64,000 nt of DNA from Thermohahella caldifontis (lineage in GTDB: Bacteria; Pseudomonadota; Gammaproteobacteria; Pseudomonadales; Oleiphilaceae). Location: the NCBI RefSeq assembly GCF_041153465.1, contig NZ_CP154858.1:186001-250000 (forward strand), in the 5' to 3' direction. Shown piece after piece: positions 37,732 through 47,337 of this stretch. Under the pieces are notes generated by a model that was not told where the DNA came from, did not search any database, and saw only the letters and a list, made by a program, of their open reading frames with translations. The position numbers and the translations under genes are program-made. Within the stretch, counting starts at the first letter, position 1. Each line of letters starts with the position of its first letter.

Positions 37732-40224
37732 ATGAAACTGAACAGACGAGACTTCATCAAGGCCCAGGCCGCCACGGCTGCAGCCGCTGCTGCCGGCGTC
37801 AGCCTGCCAGCCGCTGCCACCAACCTGACGACTGCAGGCAAGGGCGGTGCCATCAAGTGGGACAAGGCGCCCTGCCGGTTCTGCGGCACCGGGTGCTCCA
37901 TTCTGGTGGGGACACAGAACGGTCGCATGGTGGCCAACCAGGGCGACCCGGAAGCGCCTGTCAACAAGGGGCTGAGCTGCATCAAGGGGTATTTCCTCTC
38001 CAAGATCATGTACGGTGAGGATCGCCTGACCCAGCCGCTGCTGCGCAAGCGCAACGGTAAGTATGACAAGAACGGCGAATTCGAGCCCGTTTCCTGGGAC
38101 GAAGCGTTTGATGTCATGGCCGAGCAGTTCAAGAAAGTGCTGAAGGAGAAGGGGCCGACCGCGGTGGGCATGTTCGGTTCAGGACAGTGGACGGTCTGGG
38201 AAGGGTATGCAGCCGCCAAGCTCATGAAAGCCGGCTTCCGTTCCAACAATATTGACCCGAACGCTCGTCACTGCATGGCCTCTGCCGTGGGGGGCTTCAT
38301 GCGCACCTTCGGTATCGACGAGCCCATGGGCTGCTACGATGACCTGGAGCATGCCGACGCCTTTGTCCTCTGGGGCTCCAACATGGCGGAGATGCACCCG
38401 ATTCTGTGGTCCCGTCTGACGGATCGTCGTCTGAGTGCGGATCACGTCCGCGTGCATGTCCTGTCCACGTTCCGGAACCGCTGTTTTGATCTGGCGGACA
38501 ACGGCATTGTGTTTACGCCGCAGACTGACCTGGCCATCCTGAACTTCATCGCCAATTACATCATTGAAAATGGTGCGGTGAACAAGGAGTTCGTCAACAA
38601 GCACACCCATTTCCGCATGGGCGTAACGGATATCGGCTACGGTCTGCGTCCGGATCATCCGCTGGAGAAAAAAGCGAAGAACCCGGGCAAGGGCGGGTCC
38701 AGGGAAATTACTTTTGAAGAGTATGCTGCGTTTGTGAAGCAGTATGACGTCAAGAGCGTTTCCAAGCTGTCCGGCGTGCCTGAAGAACAGCTTATCGAGC
38801 TGGCCAAGGTCTACGCCGATCCCAGGACCAAGGTGGTTTCCTACTGGACCATGGGCTTCAATCAGCACACCCGTGGTGTCTGGGCCAACAACCTCGTGTA
38901 CAACATCCACCTGCTGACCGGCAAGATCTCAGAGCCGGGTAACGGCCCGTTCTCGCTCACCGGACAGCCGTCCGCCTGTGGTACCGCTCGTGAAGTGGGC
39001 ACTTTCGCGCACCGTCTGCCGGCCGATATGGTGGTGAAGAACCCGAAACACCGGGCACTGGCAGAAAAAATCTGGAAACTGCCCGAGGGCACCATCCCGC
39101 CCAAGCCCGGTTATCACGCCGTGTTGCAGAACCGCATGCTCAAGGACGGCAAGCTCAATGCCTACTGGGTCATGTGCAACAACAACATGCAGACCGCGGC
39201 CAACATGAATAATGAAACCTATCCGGGATACCGCAATCCGGAGAACTTCATTGTGGTCTCGGATCCGTACCCCACCGTCACGGCACAGGCGGCAGACCTC
39301 ATTCTGCCCACCGCCATGTGGGTGGAAAAGGAAGGCGCCTATGGAAACGCCGAGCGCCGGACCCAGTTCTGGTATCAGCAGGTCAAGGCTCCGGGCGAGG
39401 CCAGGTCCGACCTCTGGCAACTGATGGAATTTGCCAAGCGCTTCAAGGTCGAGGAAGTGTGGCCGGAAGAGTTGCTGGCGAAGAAGCCGGAATACCGCGG
39501 CAAGACGTTGTACGACATCCTCTACCGCAACGGTCAGGTGGATCAGTTCGGTCTGGATGAAATTCCCGAAGATCGCCTGAATGATGAAGCACGCCACTTC
39601 GGCTTCTATGTTCAGAAAGGCCTGTTTGAAGAATATGCCAGCTTCGGACGTGGCAAGGGGCATGACCTTGCGCCGTTTGAAATGTATCACAAGGCCCGTG
39701 GTTTGCGCTGGCCCGTGGTGGACGGCAAGGAAACCCAATGGCGTTTCCGGGAAGGGTACGACCCCTATGTACTCAAGGGCGAGGGCATCCGCTTCTACGG
39801 CAAGCCTGACGGCAAGGCCTGGATCTTCGCGCTGCCTTATGAGCCGCCGGCGGAATCCCCGGATGAAGAATATGATCTGTGGCTCAGCACCGGCCGGGTG
39901 CTGGAACACTGGCATTCCGGCTCCATGACCCGCCGTGTGCCGGAACTGTACCGTGCTTTCCCGGATGCGGTGGTATTCATGCACCCGGACGATGCCCGCA
40001 AGCGCGGCCTGCGCCGGGGTGACGAGGTACGGGTGATCTCCCGCCGGGGCGAAATCCGCAGCCGCGTGGAAACACGTGGTCGTAACCGGCCGCCACAGGG
40101 ACTGGTCTTCATTCCGTTCTTTGATGCGCGTCAGCTCGTCAACAAGCTGACGCTGGATGCGACCGATCCGCTGTCCAAGGAAACGGATTACAAGAAGTGC
40201 GCGGTCAAGGTGGTCAAGGCCTGA
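37732..40224 (+). CDS. napA: Periplasmic nitrate reductase catalytic subunit
   Basis: Molybdenum bis-MGD enzyme that reduces nitrate to nitrite in the periplasm. 830 residues. The Tat signal is NRRDFIK at residues 4-10. The 4Fe-4S cluster ligands are C48, C51, C55 and C83 (CRFCGTGCS and LSCIKGYF). The molybdenum-ligating cysteine is near residue 181 in NARHCMAS. Domains follow in the usual order to a C-terminal molydopterin dinucleotide-binding domain. The operon order napFDAGHBC is the same as in E. coli. Confidence 0.98.
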   Translation: MKLNRRDFIKAQAATAAAAAAGVSLPAAATNLTTAGKGGAIKWDKAPCRFCGTGCSILVGTQNGRMVANQGDPEAPVNKGLSCIKGYFLSKIMYGEDRLTQPLLRKRNGKYDKNGEFEPVSWDEAFDVMAEQFKKVLKEKGPTAVGMFGSGQWTVWEGYAAAKLMKAGFRSNNIDPNARHCMASAVGGFMRTFGIDEPMGCYDDLEHADAFVLWGSNMAEMHPILWSRLTDRRLSADHVRVHVLSTFRNRCFDLADNGIVFTPQTDLAILNFIANYIIENGAVNKEFVNKHTHFRMGVTDIGYGLRPDHPLEKKAKNPGKGGSREITFEEYAAFVKQYDVKSVSKLSGVPEEQLIELAKVYADPRTKVVSYWTMGFNQHTRGVWANNLVYNIHLLTGKISEPGNGPFSLTGQPSACGTAREVGTFAHRLPADMVVKNPKHRALAEKIWKLPEGTIPPKPGYHAVLQNRMLKDGKLNAYWVMCNNNMQTAANMNNETYPGYRNPENFIVVSDPYPTVTAQAADLILPTAMWVEKEGAYGNAERRTQFWYQQVKAPGEARSDLWQLMEFAKRFKVEEVWPEELLAKKPEYRGKTLYDILYRNGQVDQFGLDEIPEDRLNDEARHFGFYVQKGLFEEYASFGRGKGHDLAPFEMYHKARGLRWPVVDGKETQWRFREGYDPYVLKGEGIRFYGKPDGKAWIFALPYEPPAESPDEEYDLWLSTGRVLEHWHSGSMTRRVPELYRAFPDAVVFMHPDDARKRGLRRGDEVRVISRRGEIRSRVETRGRNRPPQGLVFIPFFDARQLVNKLTLDATDPLSKETDYKKCAVKVVKA

Positions 40225-40244
40225 TACGGGACGGAGTGTGAACC

Positions 40245-40958
40245 ATGGGGCGCAACCAGACATCTTCGGCACCGGCCAATCCGGCACGTCGCAAGGCCAT
40301 TGCTCAAGGGCTGCAGTATGGCTGCGCGGCGGGGCTGACTGCCCTGTTCATGGGGCTGACCAGCCAGAAGGGTGCTGCGCAGGGCGGCGTGTGGCTGCGG
40401 CCGCCCGGCGCCTTGCCGGAAGATGAGTTCCTCGCTGCGTGCGTTCGTTGCGGGCGCTGTGTCGAGGATTGCCCCTGGGACACGCTGGGGCTTGCAGATG
40501 TCCTGTCACCTCTGGCCACCGGCACGCCGGTTTTCAAGGCCCGAAAGGTGCCCTGTGAGATGTGTGAGGACATTCCCTGCGTCAAGGCCTGCCCGACGGG
40601 CGCGCTGGATCCGTCCCTGACGGATATCAACGATGCCCGAATGGGGGTGGCGGTGCTGACGGACCGGGAGAATGGTCTGAACATGCTCGGTCTGAGGTGT
40701 GACGTGTGTTATCGCGTTTGCCCTCTGATTGACGAGGCCATCACGCTCAAGCTGGTGCGAAATGTCCGCACAGGCAAGCATGCCATCTTCGAGCCCACCG
40801 TACATGCTGACGTGTGTACCGGCTGCGGCAAGTGTGAGCATGCCTGCGTACTGGAAACGGCTGCGATCCGCGTGTTGCCCCGGGATGAGGCCATGGGTGA
40901 GCTGGGCAGGCATTACCGGGTGAGCTGGAAGCGGGAAAGTGAAGGGGTGAAGCCATGA
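40245..40958 (+). CDS. napG: Quinol dehydrogenase ferredoxin subunit NapG
   Basis: 237 residues with an export signal that contains ARRKAIAQG (Tat-like) and a hydrophobic stretch. Four 4Fe-4S motifs follow: CVRCGRCVEDCP, CEMCEDIPCVKACP, CDVCYRVCP and CTGCGKCEHAC. Passes electrons from quinol to NapC/NapB together with NapH. Stop overlaps napH start. Confidence 0.93.
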   Translation: MGRNQTSSAPANPARRKAIAQGLQYGCAAGLTALFMGLTSQKGAAQGGVWLRPPGALPEDEFLAACVRCGRCVEDCPWDTLGLADVLSPLATGTPVFKARKVPCEMCEDIPCVKACPTGALDPSLTDINDARMGVAVLTDRENGLNMLGLRCDVCYRVCPLIDEAITLKLVRNVRTGKHAIFEPTVHADVCTGCGKCEHACVLETAAIRVLPRDEAMGELGRHYRVSWKRESEGVKP

Positions 40959-41824
40959 ACCCGGGTGTCAGTCACGAAGCGGTTGTTCAGAAAGGCTGGT
41001 GGCGTGCTCAGCGCTGGCTGCTCATGCGCCGTATCATGCAGTTGAGTGTGCTGGCCGGGTTTGCGTCAGGCCCCTGGCTGGGCATCTGGATCCTCAAGGG
41101 GAACCTGAGCACCAGCCTGTTGCTGAATACCGTGCCGCTCAGTGATCCGCTCACACTCATTCAGTCCATGCTGGCCGGTCATGTGCCGGCCACCATGGCC
41201 CTGGTGGGTGGTGCAATCGTGCTGGGTGTATACCTGCTGCTGGGCGGGCGCCTGTTCTGCGGTTGGGTATGCCCCGTCAATCTGGTCACGGATGCGGCCG
41301 AGTGGACGCGCCACCGGTTCAACCTGCCGACCCGGCCCGGCAACCCCAAAGGGCGTTATGCCATTCTGGGCGGGGTGCTGGTGGGTGCGGCCGTGACCGG
41401 TACCCTGGTCTGGGAGTGGATCAACCCCATTACCCTGGCCATCCGTGTCATCACGCTGGGTGCGGTCGGTGGCCTCTGGGTACTGGCGGGCATTTTCCTT
41501 TACGACCTGTTCATCCGCCGGAACGGCTGGTGCGGCACCCTGTGTCCCGTTGGCAGCTTCTATGCGCTGGTCAACCGTTTCGGCTGGCTGAAGATCCGGC
41601 TGCCGGCGCGTGACAAGTGTGACGACTGCATGGCCTGCTTCAAGGCCTGTCCCGAACCTCAGGTGATCAAGATACCGCTCAAACAACTGGATGCCGAACC
41701 GGTCATCCGCGATCCGGCCTGCACACTGTGTGGTCGCTGCGTGGATGTCTGTCCGGAAAACGTATTTCAATTTGGAAGCCGAAAAGCCTCCGATCAGCTT
41801 CAAACTGTGGAGATCAAGCCATGA
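40955..41824 (+). CDS. napH: Quinol dehydrogenase membrane component NapH
   Basis: 289 residues with four membrane helices, CGWVCPVNLV and CGTLCPVGSF (CxxxCP) motifs, and two ferredoxin-like clusters at the C-terminus (CDDCMACFKACPEP, CTLCGRCVDVCPE). Forms the membrane quinol-oxidising module with NapG. Overlaps napG and napB by 4 bases each. Confidence 0.93.
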   Translation: MNPGVSHEAVVQKGWWRAQRWLLMRRIMQLSVLAGFASGPWLGIWILKGNLSTSLLLNTVPLSDPLTLIQSMLAGHVPATMALVGGAIVLGVYLLLGGRLFCGWVCPVNLVTDAAEWTRHRFNLPTRPGNPKGRYAILGGVLVGAAVTGTLVWEWINPITLAIRVITLGAVGGLWVLAGIFLYDLFIRRNGWCGTLCPVGSFYALVNRFGWLKIRLPARDKCDDCMACFKACPEPQVIKIPLKQLDAEPVIRDPACTLCGRCVDVCPENVFQFGSRKASDQLQTVEIKP

Positions 41825-42273
41825 AAAAAATGCTGCCTGTTGTCTTGCTGACTGCCATGACCAGCCTTTGGAACGGTCCGGCACTGGGTGAATCCGGAGG
41901 GGTTGCGTCCCTGAGGGGTATTGATCCGCTGGATGCGCCACGCCCGGCAGACGAGATGAAAAAGTTTCCGAAGGACAGGGCGCCGCTGAAGCGGGACTAT
42001 CTGCACCAGCCGCCGCTGATTCCGCATAGCATCAGAGGTTATGAAATCAGCCTCAATGCCAACAAGTGTCTGTCATGCCATAGCTGGAAGAACTACAAGC
42101 GTTACGGGGCCACCAAGATCAGCCTGACGCACTTTGAAACGCGGGATGGCCAGACCCTGTCGGATGTATCGCCAAGGCGGTATTTCTGCACGCAGTGCCA
42201 TGTGCCGCAGGCTGACGCACAGCCGCTGGTGGAGAACGAGTTCAAGCCTGTAGACACCTTCAAGCCGGAGTAA
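41821..42273 (+). CDS. napB: Di-haem cytochrome subunit NapB
   Basis: 150 residues from ATG 41821, with a signal peptide (MKKMLPVVLLTAMTSLWNGPALG). It carries two c-type haem motifs, CLSCH and CTQCH. Transfers electrons to NapA in the periplasm. Confidence 0.93.
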   Translation: MKKMLPVVLLTAMTSLWNGPALGESGGVASLRGIDPLDAPRPADEMKKFPKDRAPLKRDYLHQPPLIPHSIRGYEISLNANKCLSCHSWKNYKRYGATKISLTHFETRDGQTLSDVSPRRYFCTQCHVPQADAQPLVENEFKPVDTFKPE

Positions 42274-42283
42274 GGGGGCCATC

Positions 42284-42877
42284 ATGTCCGATCAATCCGT
42301 ATTCAGGCGCTACTGGACCATGCTGAAATCCCCTTCCGGGGCAGCACTGGCGCTGATTCTGGTCATCGGCTTTTTCGGCGGGGTGATCTTCTGGGGTGGC
42401 TTCAACACCGCCCTGGAAGCCACCAATACGGAAAAGTTCTGCATCAGTTGCCATGAAATGGAAGACAACGTGTATCAGGAGTACAGGGAAACCATCCACT
42501 ACGCCAACCGGTCCGGCGTCCGGGCAACCTGTCCTGACTGCCATGTGCCCAAGGACTGGACGCACAAGATCGTGCGCAAGATCCAGGCCAGCAAGGAGGT
42601 CTGGGGCAAGATTACCGGTTTCATTGATACCCGGGAGAAGTTTCTGGCGCATCGCAAGGAAATGGCCATGCGGGAGTGGCAGCGCATGAAGGAAAGCGAT
42701 TCCCGTGAGTGCCGGAACTGCCATAACTTTGATTACATGGATTTCAGTGAGCAGGGGCGTCGCGCGGTGAAGCAGCACAGCACCGCACTGGCCTCGGGAG
42801 ACAAGACCTGTATTGACTGCCACAAGGGCATCGCGCACAAGCTGCCTGACATGAGTGGCGTGGAAGGCTGGGAATAG
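42284..42877 (+). CDS. napC: Tetra-haem membrane-anchored cytochrome NapC
   Basis: 197 residues with an N-terminal membrane anchor (about 20-40) and four CxxCH motifs: CISCH, CPDCH, CRNCH and CIDCH. Oxidises quinol and feeds NapB. Belongs to the NapC/NirT/NrfH family; the operon context fixes the role. Confidence 0.93.
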   Translation: MSDQSVFRRYWTMLKSPSGAALALILVIGFFGGVIFWGGFNTALEATNTEKFCISCHEMEDNVYQEYRETIHYANRSGVRATCPDCHVPKDWTHKIVRKIQASKEVWGKITGFIDTREKFLAHRKEMAMREWQRMKESDSRECRNCHNFDYMDFSEQGRRAVKQHSTALASGDKTCIDCHKGIAHKLPDMSGVEGWE

Positions 42878-42886
42878 GAGGCTGGC

Positions 42887-43051
42887 ATGAGTGCACTGGA
42901 ATCTTTGATCTGGACCATACTGGGCTACGCAGCGATGCCGGCTATATTTCTGTTCGGCTTTATCGCCACGGCAGTCGTGGCCTGCATCCTGCTTGATCTG
43001 ATGGGGTACACCCCGGAGGAGCGGCGCAAGACCAGGCCGCAGAACCGATAG
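42887..43051 (+). CDS. Small DUF2374-type membrane protein in the nap operon
   Basis: 54 residues (MSALESLIWTILGYAAMPAIF start). One membrane helix is followed by LLDLMGYTPEERR and a basic tail. AGGAG lies 6 bases before ATG. I associate it with TIGR02808/DUF2374, tiny membrane proteins found near periplasmic nitrate reductase genes in Vibrio; that link is from memory. Role unknown. Confidence 0.75.
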   Translation: MSALESLIWTILGYAAMPAIFLFGFIATAVVACILLDLMGYTPEERRKTRPQNR

Positions 43052-43082
43052 CACAAGGCGTTGTCCTGATCACGACCTTCTG

Positions 43083-43105
43083 ACCCGGCCACGGCCGGGT
43101 TTTTG
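43083..43105 (+). terminator. Terminator of the nap operon
   Basis: ACCCGGCC (43083-43090) pairs with GGCCGGGT (43093-43100), followed by TTTTTG. Starts 32 bases after the last nap-region stop. The 200 bases from here to alaS carry no gene. Confidence 0.85.
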
Positions 43106-43303
43106 CGTTGCATCAGACGCCGGACGTCGGAGATTCAGGCCACCACAGGCAACAGCAGACGGGGTTCACAGTAGTTTGGTCACGGCCTGTTACGCCGGCT
43201 CGCACTTATGATAAAGTACGCTGTCCGGCAGGCGGGCTGTGTGTACGCGCCCGTGTCCCAGAATCCAGCCGTCCATTCGGCCACACATGACAACGGAAAA
43301 GGT

Positions 43304-45910
43304 ATGAAGACAGCTGACATCCGAAGTGCGTTTTTGTCTTTTTTTGAGCGCAACGGCCATACCATTGTGCCCAGCAGCTCGCTGGTCCCGGCGAATGACC
43401 CCACCTTGCTGTTCACCAACGCGGGCATGAACCAGTTCAAGGACGTCTTTCTCGGGCGTGAAAAGCGGCCCTACACCCGCGCAACCAGTTCTCAGCGCTG
43501 CGTCCGTGCCGGCGGCAAGCATAACGATCTGGACAATGTCGGCTATACGGCCCGCCACCATACCTTTTTTGAAATGCTGGGCAATTTCAGCTTCGGTGAT
43601 TACTTCAAGGAAGAGGCCATCCGTTTTGCCTGGACCTTCCTGACCGAGGAGCTGGGACTGCCGAAAGAAAAGCTCTGGGTGACAGTTCACCACTCGGACA
43701 AGGAAGCCGAAGACATCTGGCTCAACCAGATCGGTGTTGATCCGAACCGGTTCAGCCGGCTGGGAGACAAGGACAATTTCTGGCAGATGGGCGATACCGG
43801 CCCCTGTGGTCCCTGTACGGAAATTTTCTATGATCACGGCCCTGAAGTCTGGGGTGGCCCTCCCGGCAGCCCGGATGACGATGGTGACCGGTACATCGAA
43901 ATCTGGAACCTGGTCTTCATGCAGTTCAACCAGCAGAAGGATGGCACCCGCGAGCCGCTGCCCAAGCCCTCCGTGGATACGGGGATGGGGCTCGAGCGCA
44001 TTGCGGCCGTCATGCAGGGCGTGCACTCCAACTATGAAATCGACCTGTTTCAGACCATTCTTAGGGCTGCCTCCGATCTTTTGGGTGGGGTGCCCACCAC
44101 CGAAGCCTCCCTGCGCGTGATTGCGGATCACATCCGCTCCAGTGCTTTCCTGATCACCGATGGCGTGATGCCCTCGAACGAGAGCCGGGGCTATACGCTG
44201 CGCCGCATCATTCGTCGCGCCATCCGGCATGGTCACAAGCTGGGTGCACGGGAGCCTTTCTTCCACAAACTGGTCCCGGCACTGTGTGATGCCATGGGGG
44301 ATGCCTATCCGGAGCTGGTGAAAGCCCGGGACATGGTGGAACAGGTGTTGCTGCAGGAAGAAGAACAGTTTGCACGCACGCTCGACAAGGGCATGAAGCT
44401 GCTTGAGGATGAGATTTCCCGGCTTGAGGGAGATGTGATTCCCGGCAAGACCGTGTTCACACTCTATGACACCTACGGCTTCCCGGTTGACCTGACCAAT
44501 GACATCGCCCGTGAGCGTAACCTGCGCCTGGACGAGGCCGGTTTTGAAGCCGCCATGGCGGAGCAGCGCGAGCGCGCCCGTGCCGCAAGCAAGTTTGACG
44601 TGGACTACAACAGCCTGCCGGCCATCGACGGCAAGACGGAGTTCACCGGCTATGAGGCGCTGGCCGGAGAGGGGCAGGTCATTGCCCTGGTGAACGCCGA
44701 AAACCGGAAGGTGGATGCGCTGGCCGAAGGCGAGCAGGGGCTGGTCATTCTGGACAAAACACCTTTTTATGGTGAGTCCGGTGGTCAGGTCGGTGATACC
44801 GGCCAGCTGAAGTCTGCCAATGCGGTGGTGGATGTGGTGGACACCCAGAAGAACGGGGATCTCATCGTCCATCATGTTCGGGTCGTACAAGGGCGTCTGG
44901 GCCAGGGTGATACCGTCACGGCTGAGGTGGATCGTCAGCAGCGCAAGGCCACGGCACTCAATCACTCGGCCACACACCTGCTGCATGCCGCGCTGCGCAA
45001 GGTGCTGGGCGAGCATGTCCAGCAGAAGGGTTCGCTGGTGAATGCGCAGCGTCTGCGTTTCGACTTTGCCCATTTCGAGCCGGTCACGCCGGAACAACTG
45101 GAGCAGATTCAGGCACTGGTCAATCAGCAGATTCGTGCCAATACCCCGGTCACCACCACGGTGACCGACATGGAAAGTGCCCGCAAGCTGGGAGCCATGG
45201 CACTGTTCGGTGAAAAGTACGGCGATACCGTGCGGGTGCTGAGCATGGGTGAGGACAACTTCTCCGTCGAGCTCTGTGGCGGTACCCACGTTTCCCGGAC
45301 GGGGGATATCGGCATGTTCGTCATCGTGTCCGAATCCGGCATTTCTTCCGGTGTGCGGCGCATTGAAGCCCTCACGGGCGTGGAAGCCGAGAAGTGGGTG
45401 ACCCGTTCGGAGCGGACCCTGCGGGACCTTGCCGGACTCGTCAAGGGCAGCCGGGAGAACCTGACAGACAAGATCCAGGGGCTGCTGGAGCGTCAGCGGG
45501 AACTGGAGAAGGAAATCGAACGTCTGAAGGGCAAACTGGCCAGTGCGGCCGGTGCAGATCTGGCCTCTCAGGCGGAAGAAGTCAACGGCGCCCGGGTGCT
45601 GGTAGCTGCTCTGGAAGGGGCAGACCGCAAGGCGCTGATGGACACAGCCGACCAACTCAAGAACAAATTACAACAAGCCGTCGTGCTGCTGGCTGCCACG
45701 GAAGACGACAAGGTCGTTCTGGTGGCGGGTGTGACCAAGGATTTGACCGACAGGATAAAGGCCGGCGATCTGATCCGCGAAGTGGCACCCAAGGTGGGAG
45801 GAAAGGGCGGTGGCCGTCCGGACATGGCACAGGGTGGCGGGACGGATGTCTCCGCGCTGCCTGCGGCACTGGATGCCGCCCGTGACTGGATCCGGTCACG
45901 TTTGTCTTAA
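43304..45910 (+). CDS. alaS: Alanyl-tRNA synthetase
   Basis: Charges tRNA-Ala and edits mischarged Ser and Gly. 868 residues from ATG 43304, which matches the E. coli start (KTADIRSAFLSFF); an upstream in-frame ATG is not supported. Class II catalytic core at the N-terminus (RASSSLVP...LLFTNAGMNQF). The editing domain has HSATHLLHAAL and CGGTHVSRTGDIG. The C-terminal coiled coil and C-Ala domain complete it. Followed by lysC. Confidence 0.98.
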   Translation: MKTADIRSAFLSFFERNGHTIVPSSSLVPANDPTLLFTNAGMNQFKDVFLGREKRPYTRATSSQRCVRAGGKHNDLDNVGYTARHHTFFEMLGNFSFGDYFKEEAIRFAWTFLTEELGLPKEKLWVTVHHSDKEAEDIWLNQIGVDPNRFSRLGDKDNFWQMGDTGPCGPCTEIFYDHGPEVWGGPPGSPDDDGDRYIEIWNLVFMQFNQQKDGTREPLPKPSVDTGMGLERIAAVMQGVHSNYEIDLFQTILRAASDLLGGVPTTEASLRVIADHIRSSAFLITDGVMPSNESRGYTLRRIIRRAIRHGHKLGAREPFFHKLVPALCDAMGDAYPELVKARDMVEQVLLQEEEQFARTLDKGMKLLEDEISRLEGDVIPGKTVFTLYDTYGFPVDLTNDIARERNLRLDEAGFEAAMAEQRERARAASKFDVDYNSLPAIDGKTEFTGYEALAGEGQVIALVNAENRKVDALAEGEQGLVILDKTPFYGESGGQVGDTGQLKSANAVVDVVDTQKNGDLIVHHVRVVQGRLGQGDTVTAEVDRQQRKATALNHSATHLLHAALRKVLGEHVQQKGSLVNAQRLRFDFAHFEPVTPEQLEQIQALVNQQIRANTPVTTTVTDMESARKLGAMALFGEKYGDTVRVLSMGEDNFSVELCGGTHVSRTGDIGMFVIVSESGISSGVRRIEALTGVEAEKWVTRSERTLRDLAGLVKGSRENLTDKIQGLLERQRELEKEIERLKGKLASAAGADLASQAEEVNGARVLVAALEGADRKALMDTADQLKNKLQQAVVLLAATEDDKVVLVAGVTKDLTDRIKAGDLIREVAPKVGGKGGGRPDMAQGGGTDVSALPAALDAARDWIRSRLS

Positions 45911-45941
45911 CAGCATCGAAACAACTGGGTAAAGACCGACT

Positions 45942-47180
45942 ATGGCATTGATCGTACAGAAGTACGGGGGCACTTCGGTTGGCACGGTGGAACGGATTGA
46001 AGCAGTGGCCGACAGGGTCGCGCGCTTTCGTCAGGAAGGCCATGATGTGGTTGTGGTCGTTTCTGCCATGTCCGGCGAAACCAACCGTCTGATCGGATTG
46101 GCGCATGCAATTACCGATACGCCGTCCCCGAGAGAAATGGATGTGCTGGTCTCCACGGGAGAACAGGTGACCATCGCGCTGCTGGCCATGGCTCTGCACA
46201 AGCGGGGTCTGGACGCACGTTCCTACACCGGCGGCCAGGTGAAAATTCTCACCGACAGCGCGCATACCAAGGCCCGCATTCAGCACATTGACGACCACAA
46301 CATGCGCGAAGATCTCAAGGCCGGCCGGGTTGTGATTGTGGCCGGCTTCCAGGGGGTGGACGAGCAGGGCAACATTACCACGCTGGGCCGTGGGGGTTCC
46401 GATACCACAGCCGTGGCCCTGGCTGCGGCCCTGAAGGCCGACGAGTGCCAGATCTATACGGACGTGGACGGGGTTTACACCACCGACCCGCGCGTGGTCG
46501 ACAACGCACGCCGCCTGGACAAGATCACCTTCGAAGAAATGCTGGAAATGGCCAGTCTGGGCTCGAAGGTCCTGCAGATCCGCTCCGTTGAGTTTGCGGG
46601 CAAATACAATGTACCCCTGCGCGTACTTTCCAGCTTTGAGGAGGGTACGGGCACCCTGATTACCCTGGAGGATGATGAGACCATGGAACAGCCGCTTGTT
46701 TCAGGTATTGCCTTTAACCGTGACGAGGCCAAGCTGACGCTGGCCGGTGTGCCCGATGTGCCCGGTGTGGCCTCCCGCATCCTCAAGCCGGTGAGTGATG
46801 CCAACATTGAAGTGGACATGATCGTTCAGAACGTGGGCAAGGATAACCATACGGACTTCACCTTCACCGTCCACCGGAATGACTTCAAGCGCACGCTGGA
46901 GATTCTGGAGAAGGTGAAGGATGACCTGGGCGCCCGGGAAGTCATCGGCGATGACCGGATTGCGAAGGTTTCCATCGTCGGGGTCGGCATGCGCTCCCAT
47001 GCGGGTGTGGCATCCAGGATGTTTGAAGCCCTGTCTGCCGAGGGCATCAACATCCAGATGATTTCCACATCCGAGATCAAGGTCTCCGTCGTGATTGCGG
47101 AAAAGTATCTGGAGCTGGCGGTGCGGACACTTCACAGCACCTTCGAACTGGAAAAGGAGCCGGCCGACCGCTCCTATTGA
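45942..47180 (+). CDS. lysC: Aspartate kinase (monofunctional, lysine-sensitive type)
   Basis: First step of the aspartate family pathway. 412 residues: kinase domain with KYGGTSVG at 7-14 and GRGGSDTTAVALAAAL, then two ACT domains (about 265-405) that bind allosteric lysine/threonine. The length matches the class found in Pseudomonas rather than E. coli LysC (449). The alaS-lysC pair is common, and csrA normally follows but is absent here. Confidence 0.96.
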   Translation: MALIVQKYGGTSVGTVERIEAVADRVARFRQEGHDVVVVVSAMSGETNRLIGLAHAITDTPSPREMDVLVSTGEQVTIALLAMALHKRGLDARSYTGGQVKILTDSAHTKARIQHIDDHNMREDLKAGRVVIVAGFQGVDEQGNITTLGRGGSDTTAVALAAALKADECQIYTDVDGVYTTDPRVVDNARRLDKITFEEMLEMASLGSKVLQIRSVEFAGKYNVPLRVLSSFEEGTGTLITLEDDETMEQPLVSGIAFNRDEAKLTLAGVPDVPGVASRILKPVSDANIEVDMIVQNVGKDNHTDFTFTVHRNDFKRTLEILEKVKDDLGAREVIGDDRIAKVSIVGVGMRSHAGVASRMFEALSAEGINIQMISTSEIKVSVVIAEKYLELAVRTLHSTFELEKEPADRSY

Positions 47181-47202
47181 GCACGACTGGTCCATTTTTA
47201 CA

Positions 47203-47228
47203 AGGCCCGGATTTTCCGGGCTTTTTTT
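47203..47228 (+). terminator. Intrinsic terminator after lysC
   Basis: GCCCGG (47205-47210) pairs with CCGGGC (47216-47221), followed by seven T. Confidence 0.9.
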
Positions 47229-47337
47229 GTGCCTGAACAGATTGGACACGGACAGCCTCTCTGGTTCATACTATTGCGCTCTGGTCATATGAAAAAGCTT
47301 TTGCATAACAACAAGAAATAAGACAAGGAGCATGGAG

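Noticed and set aside
38929..40287. 452-codon open frame opposite napA
   Set aside because: It runs antisense to the well-supported napA gene and has no family features.
43190..45655. 821-codon open frame opposite alaS
   Set aside because: It is a shadow of the conserved alaS frame in GC-rich sequence, with no start signal or recognisable domain.
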